Source of the DNA: Adineta steineri
Taxonomy: Eukaryota; Rotifera; Eurotatoria; Adinetida; Adinetidae
Direction of reading: 5' to 3'
DNA length: 64,000 nt
Assembly (NCBI GenBank): GCA_905250115.1
Contig: CAJNOI010000011.1
Span: 812,426 to 876,425, forward strand
The notes under the pieces are model-generated. The model ran no database searches. It had not been told where the DNA came from and worked only from the letters and a program-made list of their open reading frames with translations. A program made the position numbers and the translations under genes. This document shows, in pieces, positions 49,515-60,407 of the stretch (positions within the stretch are counted from its first letter, which is position 1; every line of letters begins with the position of its first letter).

Positions 49515-49799
49515 AACTGATCTTTTTTTGTTTTCATAAAAGCGTCAGTGATACTTGATTAACTAGCAAATATTTAGGCTTATTTCTTCTTTATTTGTTG
49601 TATGTGCTTGTTGTGTAGCATGTTGTTTCGCTTGAAATTTTTTGCGTTACAACATAGTTTATGTTGATTGTTTTTCTTTTTTAATGATTTGTCATTCTCT
49701 TTTTTTTTTCTTTTGTGTTTTGAAAGTTGAAAATAAAAAAACGCTTTTTGCCGAATATGAAATGAAAATATCCATATCAATTTTTTAATTGTAATCGAT

Positions 49800-49850
49800 C
49801 TTGAGGGTGTGGGTGTTGGTGTGATTACTCTTCTTCGCCCACATCCACAC
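49800..49850. repeat. Telomere-like foldback element
   Basis: CTTGAGGGTGTGGGTGTTGG at the left has the family consensus end; the right arm CGCCCACATCCACAC is shorter. Confidence 0.65.
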
Positions 49851-51191
49851 AATGAAACCATAGTGACAGACGAATGACTAAGAAAGAGGAATATGCAACT
49901 GTGTTGTTCTTTTTGAATTCGTTTCTTTACACACAAGAACGAAAATAGAATGGCAAGAATAATAAAACTGCATTAACGTTTGTTTGTTTCGTTGTCAATG
50001 TACTTTCTTTCTCTTTATGTTTGCATTTTAAAAGACTAACTATAGATTATCGATAGAGCTTCTTTTCGCGGAACGATTTAAAATCGAAAGAAGCCACATG
50101 ACTAATCATAATAATGGCTTTTTGTTTTTCGATTTAAACAAAAAGAAATTATTTGCGTCTTATATCGTTACTATTACTAATATTTTTCTTTATGATTTTC
50201 ATGCAATGTGACTTGTAATGAACATCAGTTTAGTGATGCATAACATGTATACTGTTGCAAGATTATTACCATATGTAATCAATTTCTTCTTTTTTATTAA
50301 CTAGAATAGGATGAATTCTACCACCATTTATATATACACTATTTACTACAACAAAATCATCCGTGTCGTCTTGAAATAGTTGTTCTGGTGTATAAAAAAC
50401 AATAAACGGCACATTATTTGATAAAGAAATCATTTCACAAATTATTTATTTTAATATGAAAATAAACTTTCAATATATGTAAAGTATATAGAGTTCCTCA
50501 ACATCTCATTTTTTGAGAAAGTTAATTTTTTCAATTGCTATCAACAATTGAAATAGTCATTTGCACCTTTATGCATACACAATTATTTCTTTTTTGTTCA
50601 ACAATAGTATTTCATACTCAAATTATGAAAAGATTTCTTAATATTCTTGTGCTTTTTGAAAGCTATTTTCAATCAAACACTTCCCTTTTTCCAACAGAAA
50701 TCAAGAACGTTCTTACAATAATTCATTGTCGTAATGGAATTCATTATCTAAAATAAATTAGATTAGTTAGAGAAGTTTCTTTGATCTTACTTTCATCTAT
50801 ATTAAGTGTACAGTGTTTGTTTCAATCATTAATATGATGTCTGACAAAAGAGTGTAAAAGAAAAAATAATTCGGCGAAAGGATTGTATTTGTCTCTCTAC
50901 CTTTATTCGGTGAAAAAAAATGTCGCCAACACATCAGCAAGCTGCAGTAATGGTGTAGACAGAAGCAAGAATAAGTTGGAAAGAATAATAATAAAATGGA
51001 TTAGATTGTTGGCTTGTATTTTGTTCGTTCTTTCAATAATATTACCAACAAATTTGTTTGTTTTGATCAGTTTTTTGTTTTGCACAATATTATTTTCAAA
51101 CGTAACTACGTGCAGTTCGTCCTTGAGCGACAACAGAAACACGTAAACATTCTAAGTCGCCGAAAAATCGAAAAAAACAAGCCGCTGCCTG

Positions 51192-51197
51192 TATAAA
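51192..51197 (+). promoter_or_regulatory. TATA box of the ART-TPR gene
   Basis: TATAAA lies 83 bases upstream of ATG 51280. The corresponding position in the second copy (62653-62660) is TATAAATA, so the element is retained in both duplicates. Confidence 0.5.
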
Positions 51198-51279
51198 GAA
51201 GACCGGTGATCTTTTTTCATTCAAACAACAAAGTCTACGGACAAGTTTACCTTCAACAACAAATTATCATAAGATCAAA

Positions 51280-53856
51280 ATGAGAGGATCAAAATCAAAT
51301 CAAAATGCTGCTGCATCATTAAATATTCGCCAACCACGACAACGTATGGCACAAAATTACCTTCTCCTATGGGTGGATGCTAGCATCGACCAAGCAGACA
51401 AGGACTGCCAGGATACGCTGGCTCAATTGAAGAATGTGATCAATGATGTTAACTTATGCACAGAACCGAATCAGTGCATCAAAGCACTCAACACGGTTGA
51501 CAAGCAACAAGCCTTTGTCATAACATCAGGTTCATTAGGTCAACATCTGGTTCCTGAAATTCATGGCATGCCACAGCTAGATGCGATTTACATATTTTGT
51601 GCCAACAAATCCAAACATGCGGCATGGACTCAAAACTGGAAAAAAATTAAAGGTGTCCATACAAATATTAAAGACATTTGTCAAGTATTACAAATGGCGG
51701 TTAAACAATGTGGCCAAGATTCAATTGCCGTAAGTTTTCTTACGGTAAATGAAATGGCTTCAACTAATAATTTAAATCAGTTGGAGCCAACTTTCATGTA
51801 TACACAACTATTCAAGGAGATTCTCCTTGATATTAAATATGATGGCAAGGCAATCGAGGACTTAACAGAATGTTGCCGCGAAGTTTTTACTGACAATTCA
51901 AGTGAATTACAAGTGATCGATGAATTCGAACGTGACTATGATCCACAAAAAGCAATATGGTGGTATACACGTGAGTGTTTTACCTACAAAATGCTCAATC
52001 AAGCACTTCGAACTATGGATGCTGATATAATCATCAATATGGGCTTCTTTTTACGTGATGTACATACACATATTCAACAACTGTACGAACAACAAGTCAG
52101 TAGTTATCGAAGAAAAACTTTTGAAGTTTATCGAGGACAAGGTCTTCTGAAATCCGACTTTGAGAAACTTCAGAAAGCAACAGGTGGACTTATGTCATTT
52201 AACAGTTTCTTATCCACCAGTTCAGATAAAGAAGTGTCCCTCAGTTTTGCTCAACGTGCTTCAACAGAATCAAATAAGGTGGGCATTCTTTTTATAATGT
52301 CCATTGATCCTTGTTTGAAATCAACACCATTTGCCTCCATCAAAGAGAAGAGTTATTTTAAGGGAGAAGAAGAAATTCTCTTTTCAATGCACACCGTGTT
52401 TCGAGTGAATACAATTAAACAAATGGACAATAAGAATCAACTTTATCAAGTTGAATTACAATTAACGTCGGATGATGATCAACAACTACGATTACTTACT
52501 GATCGGATGCGAGAAGAAGCTGGTGGTGGTAGTGGATGGAAGAGATTGGGTAACTTATTGCTTAGAATTGGTCAATTTAATAAAGCTGAAGAACTTTATA
52601 GCGTATTACTCAAACAGACATCTGATGATGGGGAAAAAGCGCATCATTATAATCAGCTGGGATTAGTGCATTCGAATCAAGGTGATTATGAAAAGGCTCT
52701 TTTGTATTACGAACAAGGACTTGAAATTAAACAAAAAACTCTTTCTTCAAATCATCCTAATATGGCTACTTCATACAACAATATAGGTACTGTGTATTAT
52801 AAGATGGGAAAGTACTCGAAAACACTTTCATTTTACGAAAAAGCACTTGAAATTCAACAAAAAACTCTTTCTTCAAATCATCCTGACCTGGCTGCTTCAT
52901 ACAACAACATCGGTTTGGTGTATCACGACATGGGAGAGTACTCAAAAGCACTTTCATTTTACGAAAAAGCACTTGAAATTCAACAGAAATCTCTTCCTGC
53001 AAATCACCCTGATTTGGCTACTTCATACAACAACATCGGTGATGTGTATGATAGCATGGGAAAATACTTGAAAGCACTTTTATTTTACGAAAAAGCACTT
53101 GAAATTCGAGAAAAAACTCTTCCTTCAAATCATCATGGTTTCGCGCAATCATACAACAGCATCGCTGGTGTATATCGCAGTATGACAGACTATTCGAAAG
53201 CACTTTCATATTACGAAAAGGCACTAAAAATCTTTCAAAAAACTCTTCCTTCAAATCATCCTGATTTGGCTACCTCATACAACAACATCGGAAATGTGTA
53301 TAACAAGATGGAAGAGTACTCGAAAGCACTCTCATCTCACGAAAAAGCACTTGAAATTAGACAAAAAACACTTCCTTCAAATCATCCTGATTTGGCTACA
53401 TCATACAACAATATCGCTGGTGTATATCACAGTATGACAGACTATTCAAAAGCACTTTCATTTTATGAAAAAGCACTTGAAATTCGGGGAAAAACTCTTC
53501 CTTCAAATCATCCTGATTTGGCTACTTCATACAACAACATCGGTTTCGTGTATGACAACATGGGAGGGTACTCACAGGCACTTTCATCTCACGAAAAAGC
53601 ACTTGAAATTCGGGAAAAAACTCTTCCTTCAAATCATCCTTCATTGGCTACTTCATACAAGAACATTGGTGTTGTATATCTCAATATGAAAGACTATTCG
53701 AAAGCACTGTCATATTATGAACGTGCTCAGGACATAAACCAGCGTGCATTACCTCCAACTCATCCTCATATAAAAATTATGAATGACAGTATTGCATTTG
53801 TAAAAATATGTATAACATTAGAGGAAATATCAACTCGTAACCCGAAAACCCAGTAA
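51280..53856 (+). CDS. ADP-ribosyltransferase with kinesin-light-chain-type TPRs
   Basis: A single-exon 858-aa protein. Residues about 25-150 form an uncharacterised alpha/beta N-terminal domain (NYLLLWVDASID, ITSGSLGQHLV, AIYIFCANK). Residues about 215-400 form an R-S-E mono-ADP-ribosyltransferase: WWYTRECFTYKML, catalytic Arg R285 in VYRGQG, STS at 312-314, and the EEE of GEEEILFS at 363-365, so the catalytic set is intact. Residues about 420-835 hold one degenerate and nine regular 42-residue TPRs (YNNIGxVYxxMGxYSKALSFYEKALEI). It probably transfers ADP-ribose from NAD+ to targets recruited by the TPRs. It lacks the N-terminal MG myristoylation signal seen in its relatives at 57.5 and 62.7 kb (it starts MRG). 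A hairpin spans its stop codon. It is the likely parent or sibling of the copy at 62.7 kb. Confidence 0.88.
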   Translation: MRGSKSNQNAAASLNIRQPRQRMAQNYLLLWVDASIDQADKDCQDTLAQLKNVINDVNLCTEPNQCIKALNTVDKQQAFVITSGSLGQHLVPEIHGMPQLDAIYIFCANKSKHAAWTQNWKKIKGVHTNIKDICQVLQMAVKQCGQDSIAVSFLTVNEMASTNNLNQLEPTFMYTQLFKEILLDIKYDGKAIEDLTECCREVFTDNSSELQVIDEFERDYDPQKAIWWYTRECFTYKMLNQALRTMDADIIINMGFFLRDVHTHIQQLYEQQVSSYRRKTFEVYRGQGLLKSDFEKLQKATGGLMSFNSFLSTSSDKEVSLSFAQRASTESNKVGILFIMSIDPCLKSTPFASIKEKSYFKGEEEILFSMHTVFRVNTIKQMDNKNQLYQVELQLTSDDDQQLRLLTDRMREEAGGGSGWKRLGNLLLRIGQFNKAEELYSVLLKQTSDDGEKAHHYNQLGLVHSNQGDYEKALLYYEQGLEIKQKTLSSNHPNMATSYNNIGTVYYKMGKYSKTLSFYEKALEIQQKTLSSNHPDLAASYNNIGLVYHDMGEYSKALSFYEKALEIQQKSLPANHPDLATSYNNIGDVYDSMGKYLKALLFYEKALEIREKTLPSNHHGFAQSYNSIAGVYRSMTDYSKALSYYEKALKIFQKTLPSNHPDLATSYNNIGNVYNKMEEYSKALSSHEKALEIRQKTLPSNHPDLATSYNNIAGVYHSMTDYSKALSFYEKALEIRGKTLPSNHPDLATSYNNIGFVYDNMGGYSQALSSHEKALEIREKTLPSNHPSLATSYKNIGVVYLNMKDYSKALSYYERAQDINQRALPPTHPHIKIMNDSIAFVKICITLEEISTRNPKTQ
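52638..53770 (+). repeat. Tandem 126-base TPR-coding repeats
   Basis: Nine head-to-tail 126-base units, highly similar at DNA level (for example TCATACAACAACATCGG recurs every 126 bases), encode the 42-residue TPRs. Near-identity between units suggests recent homogenisation or expansion. Confidence 0.85.
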
Positions 53857-53904
53857 AACGTGAAAAAAAGCTGGGCTTTCGTAACCGGCCCTTACGAGTT
53901 GATA
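53828..53904 (+). terminator. Hairpin across the ART stop codon / 3' end
   Basis: TATCAACTCGTAA (53828-53840) pairs perfectly with TTACGAGTTGATA (53892-53904). An inner CCCAG pairs with CTGGG and CGAAA with TTTCG. The stop codon TAA (53854-53856) lies in the loop. The structure would form in the mRNA and could affect termination, stability or 3' processing; typing it as a terminator is a placeholder. Confidence 0.5.
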
Positions 53905-55832
53905 CTTTCTCTAAAATTAATTGATAAATGAAAGAATATTTTGTTCACTTATTTTTGAATTAATTCTAGTTTATAGTGTCTCACGCGCGCATACAGAGAA
54001 CAACTCTGTAAATAATAAAAATGTAATGGACAAAGCCGACTGATAAGGTAATACACGTACATATATGTATGTGTATAAATGACCTTCTCAGACATATTTG
54101 CATTTCTAATCCTTTACGAGTGTTCTCTGTAATAAAAGAAGCATAACTTATATGGAATCCAATTGTAATAGTGTTGAACGAGACCTCGTATGATGAAGAA
54201 AAAGTGAGAAAACTGCGATATATATACCGATATGTTATCAAAACATGATCTAGTTGAATTAATCAATGAGTATTCATCATTAATAAGAAAGAAATGAGAA
54301 GAACAATCATTTGTTTATGCTTTGTTGATCAATTTAGACACATTAAAGATATGATGAATTATAATTTATTTTATAATGTAGAAAAGTTAACTAAAGTCTT
54401 CTGATCTCGGATTCAGATTAACAGAGAAATTGTTTGACGATATATCTTAGAATGATTTCTCAATATTTAATGGCTATCACACTTAATTGTTTCACAGAGA
54501 ACACTGTAAATTATAGCAATTGATCAATTAAATTAAATGTATGCGAAAGAACAACTGATCTTTACAACAAAGAAACATTTGAGATATTTATTAAGTTTTT
54601 GAATCATTTAAGTTAATATATTTCTACTGACGATATTTATATTTATTAGAAATGATTGAATGTTATTCTCTACTTTTATATTCCGAGATCGAACATGAAC
54701 AATAGTCAACGATCTTTTATGAAAAAAATGTAGATATACGACTATACGATAATGAACAGTTTAATAAATAATATACTTTTATCTATTTTGCATTATTCTT
54801 TTTTCAGGATACTGTCGTAAATCACGAAGGCTACTAAGTAATTTTAATTACTTTACTTCATTTATAGAAGGGTGTGGGTGTTGGTATGAGCGCGTCTGTA
54901 GATGCATGTTTCCTAGACTGTAAGGATAGGGTCTAGAAACGGGAATTATCTATTTACATGTATTATTTTTTTGTCAATAACATGGCACAAATGACCATTT
55001 TTTTGGCGCAAATGATCGTGTAACTATGGCATATTTTTGATCATATAATTTTATTTGAATAGCATAATATTCAATATATAATATTTTATTTAATTGTATG
55101 AAAAGAGCGCGAACTTAAATATTTGAAATATTTCTTAATTTTATATACAGATCATTATTTTATTGAATAAATTAAAATAATGAGGCAACGCCAATTTTAT
55201 TTTTAATATGGAGGTAGATGAAAATAATATTAATAACAAAAATAACGAAACGTTCGTATAAACAAAGTATTATAAAGCTTTAAAAAAAACATTCGGCTAT
55301 TTTTATATAGCACCTCGTTCATTATCATCGACAAATATTGTCAATGCATGTTTGAAAAAACGATGATGTATCGAAACGTTCTATACGACGACTCAGGAAT
55401 AAGTTGGACAGTTTAATTGTCTTGCTATAGTGCATATAGATAAAAGAGTTCAAAATCAATTTTGAAATATTATGATAAAGAAATCCTACTTTTTATAAAA
55501 TTGACTCTAATAAAAACTAAAGCATTTTTAAACTTTATATTCATTCGTCAAAATATCAAACTTATAAAACGCTTGGTTTTATATTAAATCCATAATTATG
55601 TTAGAATAAAAAGAATTATAAATTATCAAAACATGTTATAACGATTACGAAATATGTGATCGAGTGATAGGTAAAAGGAAGTGCGACAAGAAAAATATCA
55701 TAAGAAACTGAGTCATATGACGTGTTTTGAGAGTGTCGAAATATTTATTGTAATTGCTCAAGAGTTATGTATATTATAAAAAGCTAAGAAATATTAAAAG
55801 AGAACAAATGATTTTGATTTGTGTTTAATAAT
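53857..55832. other. Intergenic, AT-rich
   Basis: No gene was recognised. A one-sided GGGTGTGGGTGTTGG tract at about 54868-54890 belongs to the foldback family but lacks a visible right arm. Confidence 0.5.
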
Positions 55833-56618
55833 ATGCGACGAGATGGAAAATATAAGAGTAATAAAACGATTCGATATTGCAAATATTGTTCTGGAGAAAT
55901 AGTACATAGTGATTCATCAAATAATATGTCATTAGACAAAAAAAAACGTTGGCAATTGATCGAATTCTTAAAAAAATATAGTCAATCATCAAATGATATC
56001 AATAAACTAGTTACTCGTCGTTGTTATAATTTCTATATGTATAATGGTTATTCTTGGCATTCAAAATATAAACGAAGCCCACTAAAACATTTGAGCTTTG
56101 CAAAAAGACCAGATTTTGTTTATCAACCTTATGTTAGATATGTTACAGTTAATCAAAATATTTTCAATTTAATTTTTCAAGATGGATTGCAAGTTTACAG
56201 AAATGAAAAAAAATTATTAGAACTATTTGATATTGATTCAACAGATATTACTGTGACTGTTATTTATTTTATGGATGGTCCGAAACATTGGTTTCCAAAT
56301 GATTGGAATAATGCATATAAACATGCATTCGGAGGTTCTTTAGCCGATTTTTATATGGGTTGTACGGGTGATTATTGTTCTTTTGGACCAAAAGCTCATG
56401 GATTAAAAAAGATAGATTCTAGAATTGATCAAATATTATTTGTAAATACAAGTAATGAACGACAAGGACGAATGGGATGCTGTCAGCGTGTTGCCTGGAA
56501 GTATCTATCATGTTTCAAAGGAGATGTCTACAAAGAAGAGCGACGTCGTAAAAAAAGTCAACGACGTGAAGGAAATAGACTGACTAAAAATACAATTTCA
56601 ACTAAAAATTTCTTTTGA
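55833..56618 (+). CDS. Orphan gene, 261 aa, unknown
   Basis: The first ATG of the open frame is at 55833, giving 261 residues with no intron. It is basic at both ends: MRRDGKYKS at the start and a terminal KEERRRKKSQRREG tract. The central region contains YCKYCSGEI (one CxxC), DITVTVIYFMDGPKHW and a Gly/Cys-rich GGSLADFYMGCTGDYCSFG stretch. There is no signal peptide or TM segment. The basic tail could bind nucleic acid or target the nucleus. I do not recognise a family. Confidence 0.55.
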   Translation: MRRDGKYKSNKTIRYCKYCSGEIVHSDSSNNMSLDKKKRWQLIEFLKKYSQSSNDINKLVTRRCYNFYMYNGYSWHSKYKRSPLKHLSFAKRPDFVYQPYVRYVTVNQNIFNLIFQDGLQVYRNEKKLLELFDIDSTDITVTVIYFMDGPKHWFPNDWNNAYKHAFGGSLADFYMGCTGDYCSFGPKAHGLKKIDSRIDQILFVNTSNERQGRMGCCQRVAWKYLSCFKGDVYKEERRRKKSQRREGNRLTKNTISTKNFF

Positions 56619-56735
56619 ATGAAGTTCTTTTCAAATAATAAATAGCATATAATGTTCATCTCATTATTTAATTCACATCTTCGAGTTAAATATTTCATTT
56701 AATGATATTATTTTTCAAACAAAAGTTATTAAAAA

Positions 56736-57368
56736 TTATCTTGTTAGTTTTCCTGGAGAAGAAAAGCATACAGTCATTAGTCCATATCCTTTACATCCAA
56801 CACCCGCTGTTCCATACCAAGCACCATCGATAGCTACAATGAATTTTCCAGTTTCAGCACCCCAATCTTTAAGTATACCAATATTTCGAAATTCTACAGT
56901 TGAATCTTGTTTTAGATCATAATGACTAAAAACCGAACCTGCTATATGTTCACTTATTGGAATAATTCGACCATCCATTGGATATACATCAAATGACCAA
57001 GTACAACCAATATTTGGTGGATAAATTGTTATTTTAAGTGTTATTAGAGTTTCTGGACTGAATGAACTTGCATCAATTCGATATTGACTATAACCAAAAA
57101 ATGGTTTTTGTGGTGTTATATATTCTACAGATTGATTAATACATGAATATAATGAAGTATTTGAAATAATAATTATCGGATGAGTATCTCCTTGTCTTCT
57201 TGTCGCTACATAGATAATTATCATAATCAATGTTGAAATAAAACATATAATTGCAATAACAATACTAATTATTAGAATAAATTTATTTCGACGTTGTTCT
57301 TGAACATGTTCAACTAAATTAATCGTTGATGATGATTGACATGAAATATTCATATTAGCGAAATTCAT
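56736..57368 (-). CDS. Single-pass membrane protein with extracellular beta domain, unknown
   Basis: An intronless open frame of 210 aa from ATG 57368. There is a short cytosolic N-terminus, a hydrophobic segment at about residues 30-53 (FILIISIVIAIICFISTLIM), then an ectodomain of about 150 residues with four Cys (SCINQ, IGCTWS, GVGCKG, TVCFSS) and alternating beta-type sequence. It is a type II-like or signal-anchor protein. It is convergent with the orphan gene at 55.8-56.6 kb and divergent from the ART pseudogene at 57.5 kb, with 145 bases between starts, so the two may share a promoter region. The family is not recognised. Confidence 0.6.
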   Translation of the reverse strand: MNFANMNISCQSSSTINLVEHVQEQRRNKFILIISIVIAIICFISTLIMIIIYVATRRQGDTHPIIIISNTSLYSCINQSVEYITPQKPFFGYSQYRIDASSFSPETLITLKITIYPPNIGCTWSFDVYPMDGRIIPISEHIAGSVFSHYDLKQDSTVEFRNIGILKDWGAETGKFIVAIDGAWYGTAGVGCKGYGLMTVCFSSPGKLTR

Positions 57369-57513
57369 TTTGTTTTCAATAAAATAAAATTATATCACTC
57401 ATATAGACATGTTTTTATATTAAAGAATCAGTGAAGCGTATCTTTTCTTTTTCATATAAACATCTTATAACGGTCAAAAAACAAAATGTACTTTTATTTT
57501 GATATATTTTAGA

Positions 57514-59079
57514 ATGGGTAATTCAAAATCAAAAGAAATAAAGAATAATTCAATTGATATGTCAAATGTTCATTTCTATGATCGTTTACAAAATTCTACC
57601 AATGAAACAAATAAATAATAATAATTGTCAACATTTTTTCTTGGAAATCGATAGAATAAGAAATGAAAATTTTCGAATCTTAGTTATTTTATCTGATTCA
57701 TTAACAAAAAATCTTCCAAAAACTCAACAATAATTATTTTTTGTGAAGATTCAACAAAATATTTGAATATATCCCGTCAATATTCAAATGTCGTTGATGT
57801 ATGTACTGATCATGAATTATTAAAGAGTTCAATTGAAAATGAAATATCATCATTAAAATCAGTTCAGTCATTAACATTTTCCGAAGATTTAACAAATTGT
57901 GATGCATTTTTTTCATATATTTTCTTTCTTAAATTATTAAAAACAAATGCCACAAACAAAACAAGCAAAAGATCTTATGTTAAATAAATGTCAAGATTAT
58001 TATCGTAATACATATCAATCAGATGAAGCTATTCATTGGTATATTAAAGATTCATTTATTTATCGTTTAGTTAATCGTGCATTTCGGACAGAAAATATAA
58101 CATTATGGTATTTATTTCGTTTTTATATTATTGATCTTTGTAAACAATTAGAATTAATTCATAAAGAACAAAATATTCAAACATCATTAATACTTTATTG
58201 TGGTCAAAGTCGAATGTCAATTAACGAATTTAATTATTTAAAATCAAATATTGGTTCATTTATTTTAGCAAATGGATTTTTTTCATCAACAACTGATATT
58301 CAAATTGCGAATAGTTTTCTTTTTAGTACAATTAATACAGAAGATTATAAAGTTATTTTATTTAAAATTATTGTTGATATTGATAAATATGTTGGATATG
58401 TCGGTGAATGTGAAATTTTATTTAGTATTAGTTCAATATTTCAAATAGAAAATGTTGATTTTAATAATGAATTAGACGTTTGGCAAATTTATATAAAAGC
58501 AATTGAAACAATAAGAAAAAGATGTGGAAATAAAGAAAATATTAATTTAATATTTGGTAATTTATTAATTGACATTAATTTATGATCATTCAGCTGATCT
58601 TTTTATGAAAATAACAAATTGGAATGAAGCTTTGAAATATTTTAATTTATTATTTGAATTAAAAAAGAAAAATCTTTATTTCTATCAATCAAATATTTCA
58701 ATAACACTTAATAGATCAAGCATATGAATATTATTATCAAGCTATGAAATATTCAAATAATAATCAATATAATATGGCTATTATTCATAGTAATATATCA
58801 ACAATTGATTTAATTAATAAAAACTATGAAGAAGCTTTAGAATTTTCAATGAATCAACTTTTATGGTATGAAAAATATTTTCCTGATTGTTATTTAAGTA
58901 TTGCTAATATTTATATGGAAAGAAGTCAATTATATGATTATAATCATTCAAATCATATTTCTTATTTAGAAAAATCATTAAATATATTTGAAAATAATAT
59001 TCATATTCAATATTTAATAACATATCAATGTTTTAGTTTTATTGTGAATTATTATTCAAACACAATCAATCATTCATGA
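57514..59079 (+). pseudogene. ADP-ribosyltransferase-TPR pseudogene
   Basis: It opens with MGNSKSKE, an N-myristoylation-type start like that of the copy at 62.7 kb, but the frame stops at about 57616. ART homology continues in other frames: 57763-57987 (N-terminal domain), 57947-58585 (ART fold: HWYIKDSFIYRLV, LYCGQS, SST and ECEILFS), and 58744-59079 (TPR-like helices). There are at least three frame breaks. The catalytic Arg position is Cys (LYCGQ), while the ECE glutamates persist. It is very AT-rich compared with the intact ART genes, consistent with older decay. Splicing cannot restore one frame by eye. Confidence 0.72.
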
Positions 59080-59152
59080 TATACTAATAGAAATGTAATT
59101 AGAAAATCTTTATTCTATTTATGAATTATGATTTTATTTCTTATTACTATCC

Positions 59153-59223
59153 GTGAGTGGGTGTGGGTGTGGGTATCAGTCATATGGATATGATGCAGCG
59201 ACACCCACACCCATCCTCAAGAT
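59153..59223. repeat. Telomere-like foldback element
   Basis: GTGAGTGGGTGTGGGTGTGG and ACACCCACACCCATCCTCAA form the arms. It contains among the purest GTGGGT tracts in the window, and the right end CCTCAAGAT matches other members. Confidence 0.75.
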
Positions 59224-59693
59224 TTTCTTCTGTGACAATAATCGCTAATACAACCGAATTCACAAGTTTCTATTTTCCTTTCTAAAGATTTTCTATGATC
59301 CAACCTTAACACAAATGTACTTTATATGATGTCTCATATATAGAATACAATTGGGATTCACAGAAATCAAAATAAACTATGACTACAGTGCATACTTATA
59401 GATCGATGTTTTATCCAGTGAAAAAGCCAAGGAGGTCACACCCTCATGAGATTTTCTCATTTAACATCTGACACTTTATGTTTGTCGTCATGAAAACAGA
59501 CTTCTATGTCTCAAAAAAAAAAAAAACTTGCATAAAACACTATTGTATATGTTTGGGTAAAAGCTGAACATCTAACGGTGTAAAAAGCGAATGAGTCAGT
59601 GCCTACAGTTACTCCACGTATTCACTTGTAGTTATTGACGAGTCAATGTATGTCTAACTGACTATTAAGCAACGTGTATAAGGAACAGAATAG

Positions 59694-59727
59694 AGAAAAG
59701 AAAAAAAGAAAAGAAAAGAAAAGAAAA
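59694..59727 (+). repeat. Purine-only AAGAAAAG tract
   Basis: Repeats of GAAAA and AAAGAAAAG run upstream of the ARF-like gene. It is a low-complexity tract, possibly part of its promoter or 5' UTR. Confidence 0.6.
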
Positions 59728-59807
59728 AGCATATTATTGCACTATAACAAACTAATTTTTATTAAAGTTGAATAAAAACTTAGAGAGAATAACAAGTATA
59801 TACATTG

Positions 59808-60407
59808 ATGGCATCATACATTCGTACAATACTTGGTAAATTATTTGGTAAATCCGAATATCGAACATTAATTATGGGCCTTGATTCGGCTGGTAAAACA
59901 AGTATTCTTTATAGATTAAAATTGAATGAACATGTTACGACAATTCCTACAATTGGTTTCAATGTAGAATCAGTCATATTTAACAAAGCTTCGATGACAA
60001 TGTGGGACCTTGGAGGACGTGATAAAATTCGTCCTTTATGGCGACATTATTTTTATGGTACACAAGGACTTATTTTTGTTATTGATTCGCACGATGTCGA
60101 ACGATTGAATGAGTCGAAAGATGATATGGATCGTATGCTAGGAGAAGATGAATTGAGAGACATACCTTTATTAATCTATTTGAATAAAATTGATTTACCG
60201 AATGGATTAAAACAAGAATATGCTATCAAAGAAATGAAATTAAATGATATTAGAAATCGTCAGTGGTACGTACAATCATGTTCTGCTTACACAGGTGATG
60301 GTGTACACGAAGGTTTAGACTGGCTAATGCGTGCAATGAAATCTCACCTCTCTTCTCAATCAACAACTTCTACAGCTGTAAACAATGTCAGTCAAGTTGA
60401 AAATTAA
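59808..60407 (+). CDS. ARF-like small GTPase with Arg71
   Basis: An intronless frame from ATG 59808 encodes 199 aa of the ARF family: GLDSAGKT (24-31), IPTIGFNVE switch I, WDLGGRDKIRPLWRHYF switch II, NKID (126-129) and SAYTGDGVHEGLDWL. ARF proteins regulate vesicle coat recruitment. Two features are unusual. The catalytic Gln71 is Arg (WDLGGR), expected to impair GTP hydrolysis. The N-terminus is MASYIR, without the Gly2 needed for myristoylation. The frame stops at TAA 60405-60407, and an open frame of 297 codons follows at once in the same phase. The absence of introns is compatible with retrocopy origin. Confidence 0.85.
   Translation: MASYIRTILGKLFGKSEYRTLIMGLDSAGKTSILYRLKLNEHVTTIPTIGFNVESVIFNKASMTMWDLGGRDKIRPLWRHYFYGTQGLIFVIDSHDVERLNESKDDMDRMLGEDELRDIPLLIYLNKIDLPNGLKQEYAIKEMKLNDIRNRQWYVQSCSAYTGDGVHEGLDWLMRAMKSHLSSQSTTSTAVNNVSQVEN

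Larger units (their letters stand above)
49515..51279. other. Intergenic; left part of duplicated ART upstream region
   Basis: It holds a foldback (49800-49850). From about 50370 to 51220 it is similar to 61783-62680, the upstream region of the second ART gene. Open frames on both strands at 50.9-51.15 kb are echoed in that copy (see findings) but are not called. Confidence 0.55.
59080..59807. other. Intergenic with foldback and purine tract
   Basis: It contains a foldback (59153-59223) and a purine-only AAGAAAAG-type tract (59694-59727) about 80-110 bases before the ARF-like start. No gene was recognised. Confidence 0.5.

Noticed and set aside
50883-51146. Hydrophobic 87-codon frame upstream of the ART gene
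   Set aside because: A related frame exists in the duplicate, but there is no shared start, no splice context, and the divergence looks neutral. It is recorded as a finding only.
52766-53254. Repeated minus-strand frames in the TPR region
   Set aside because: These are antisense shadows of the 126-base TPR repeats.
57763-57987. Independent small gene
   Set aside because: The translation matches the ART N-terminal domain and belongs to the ART pseudogene.
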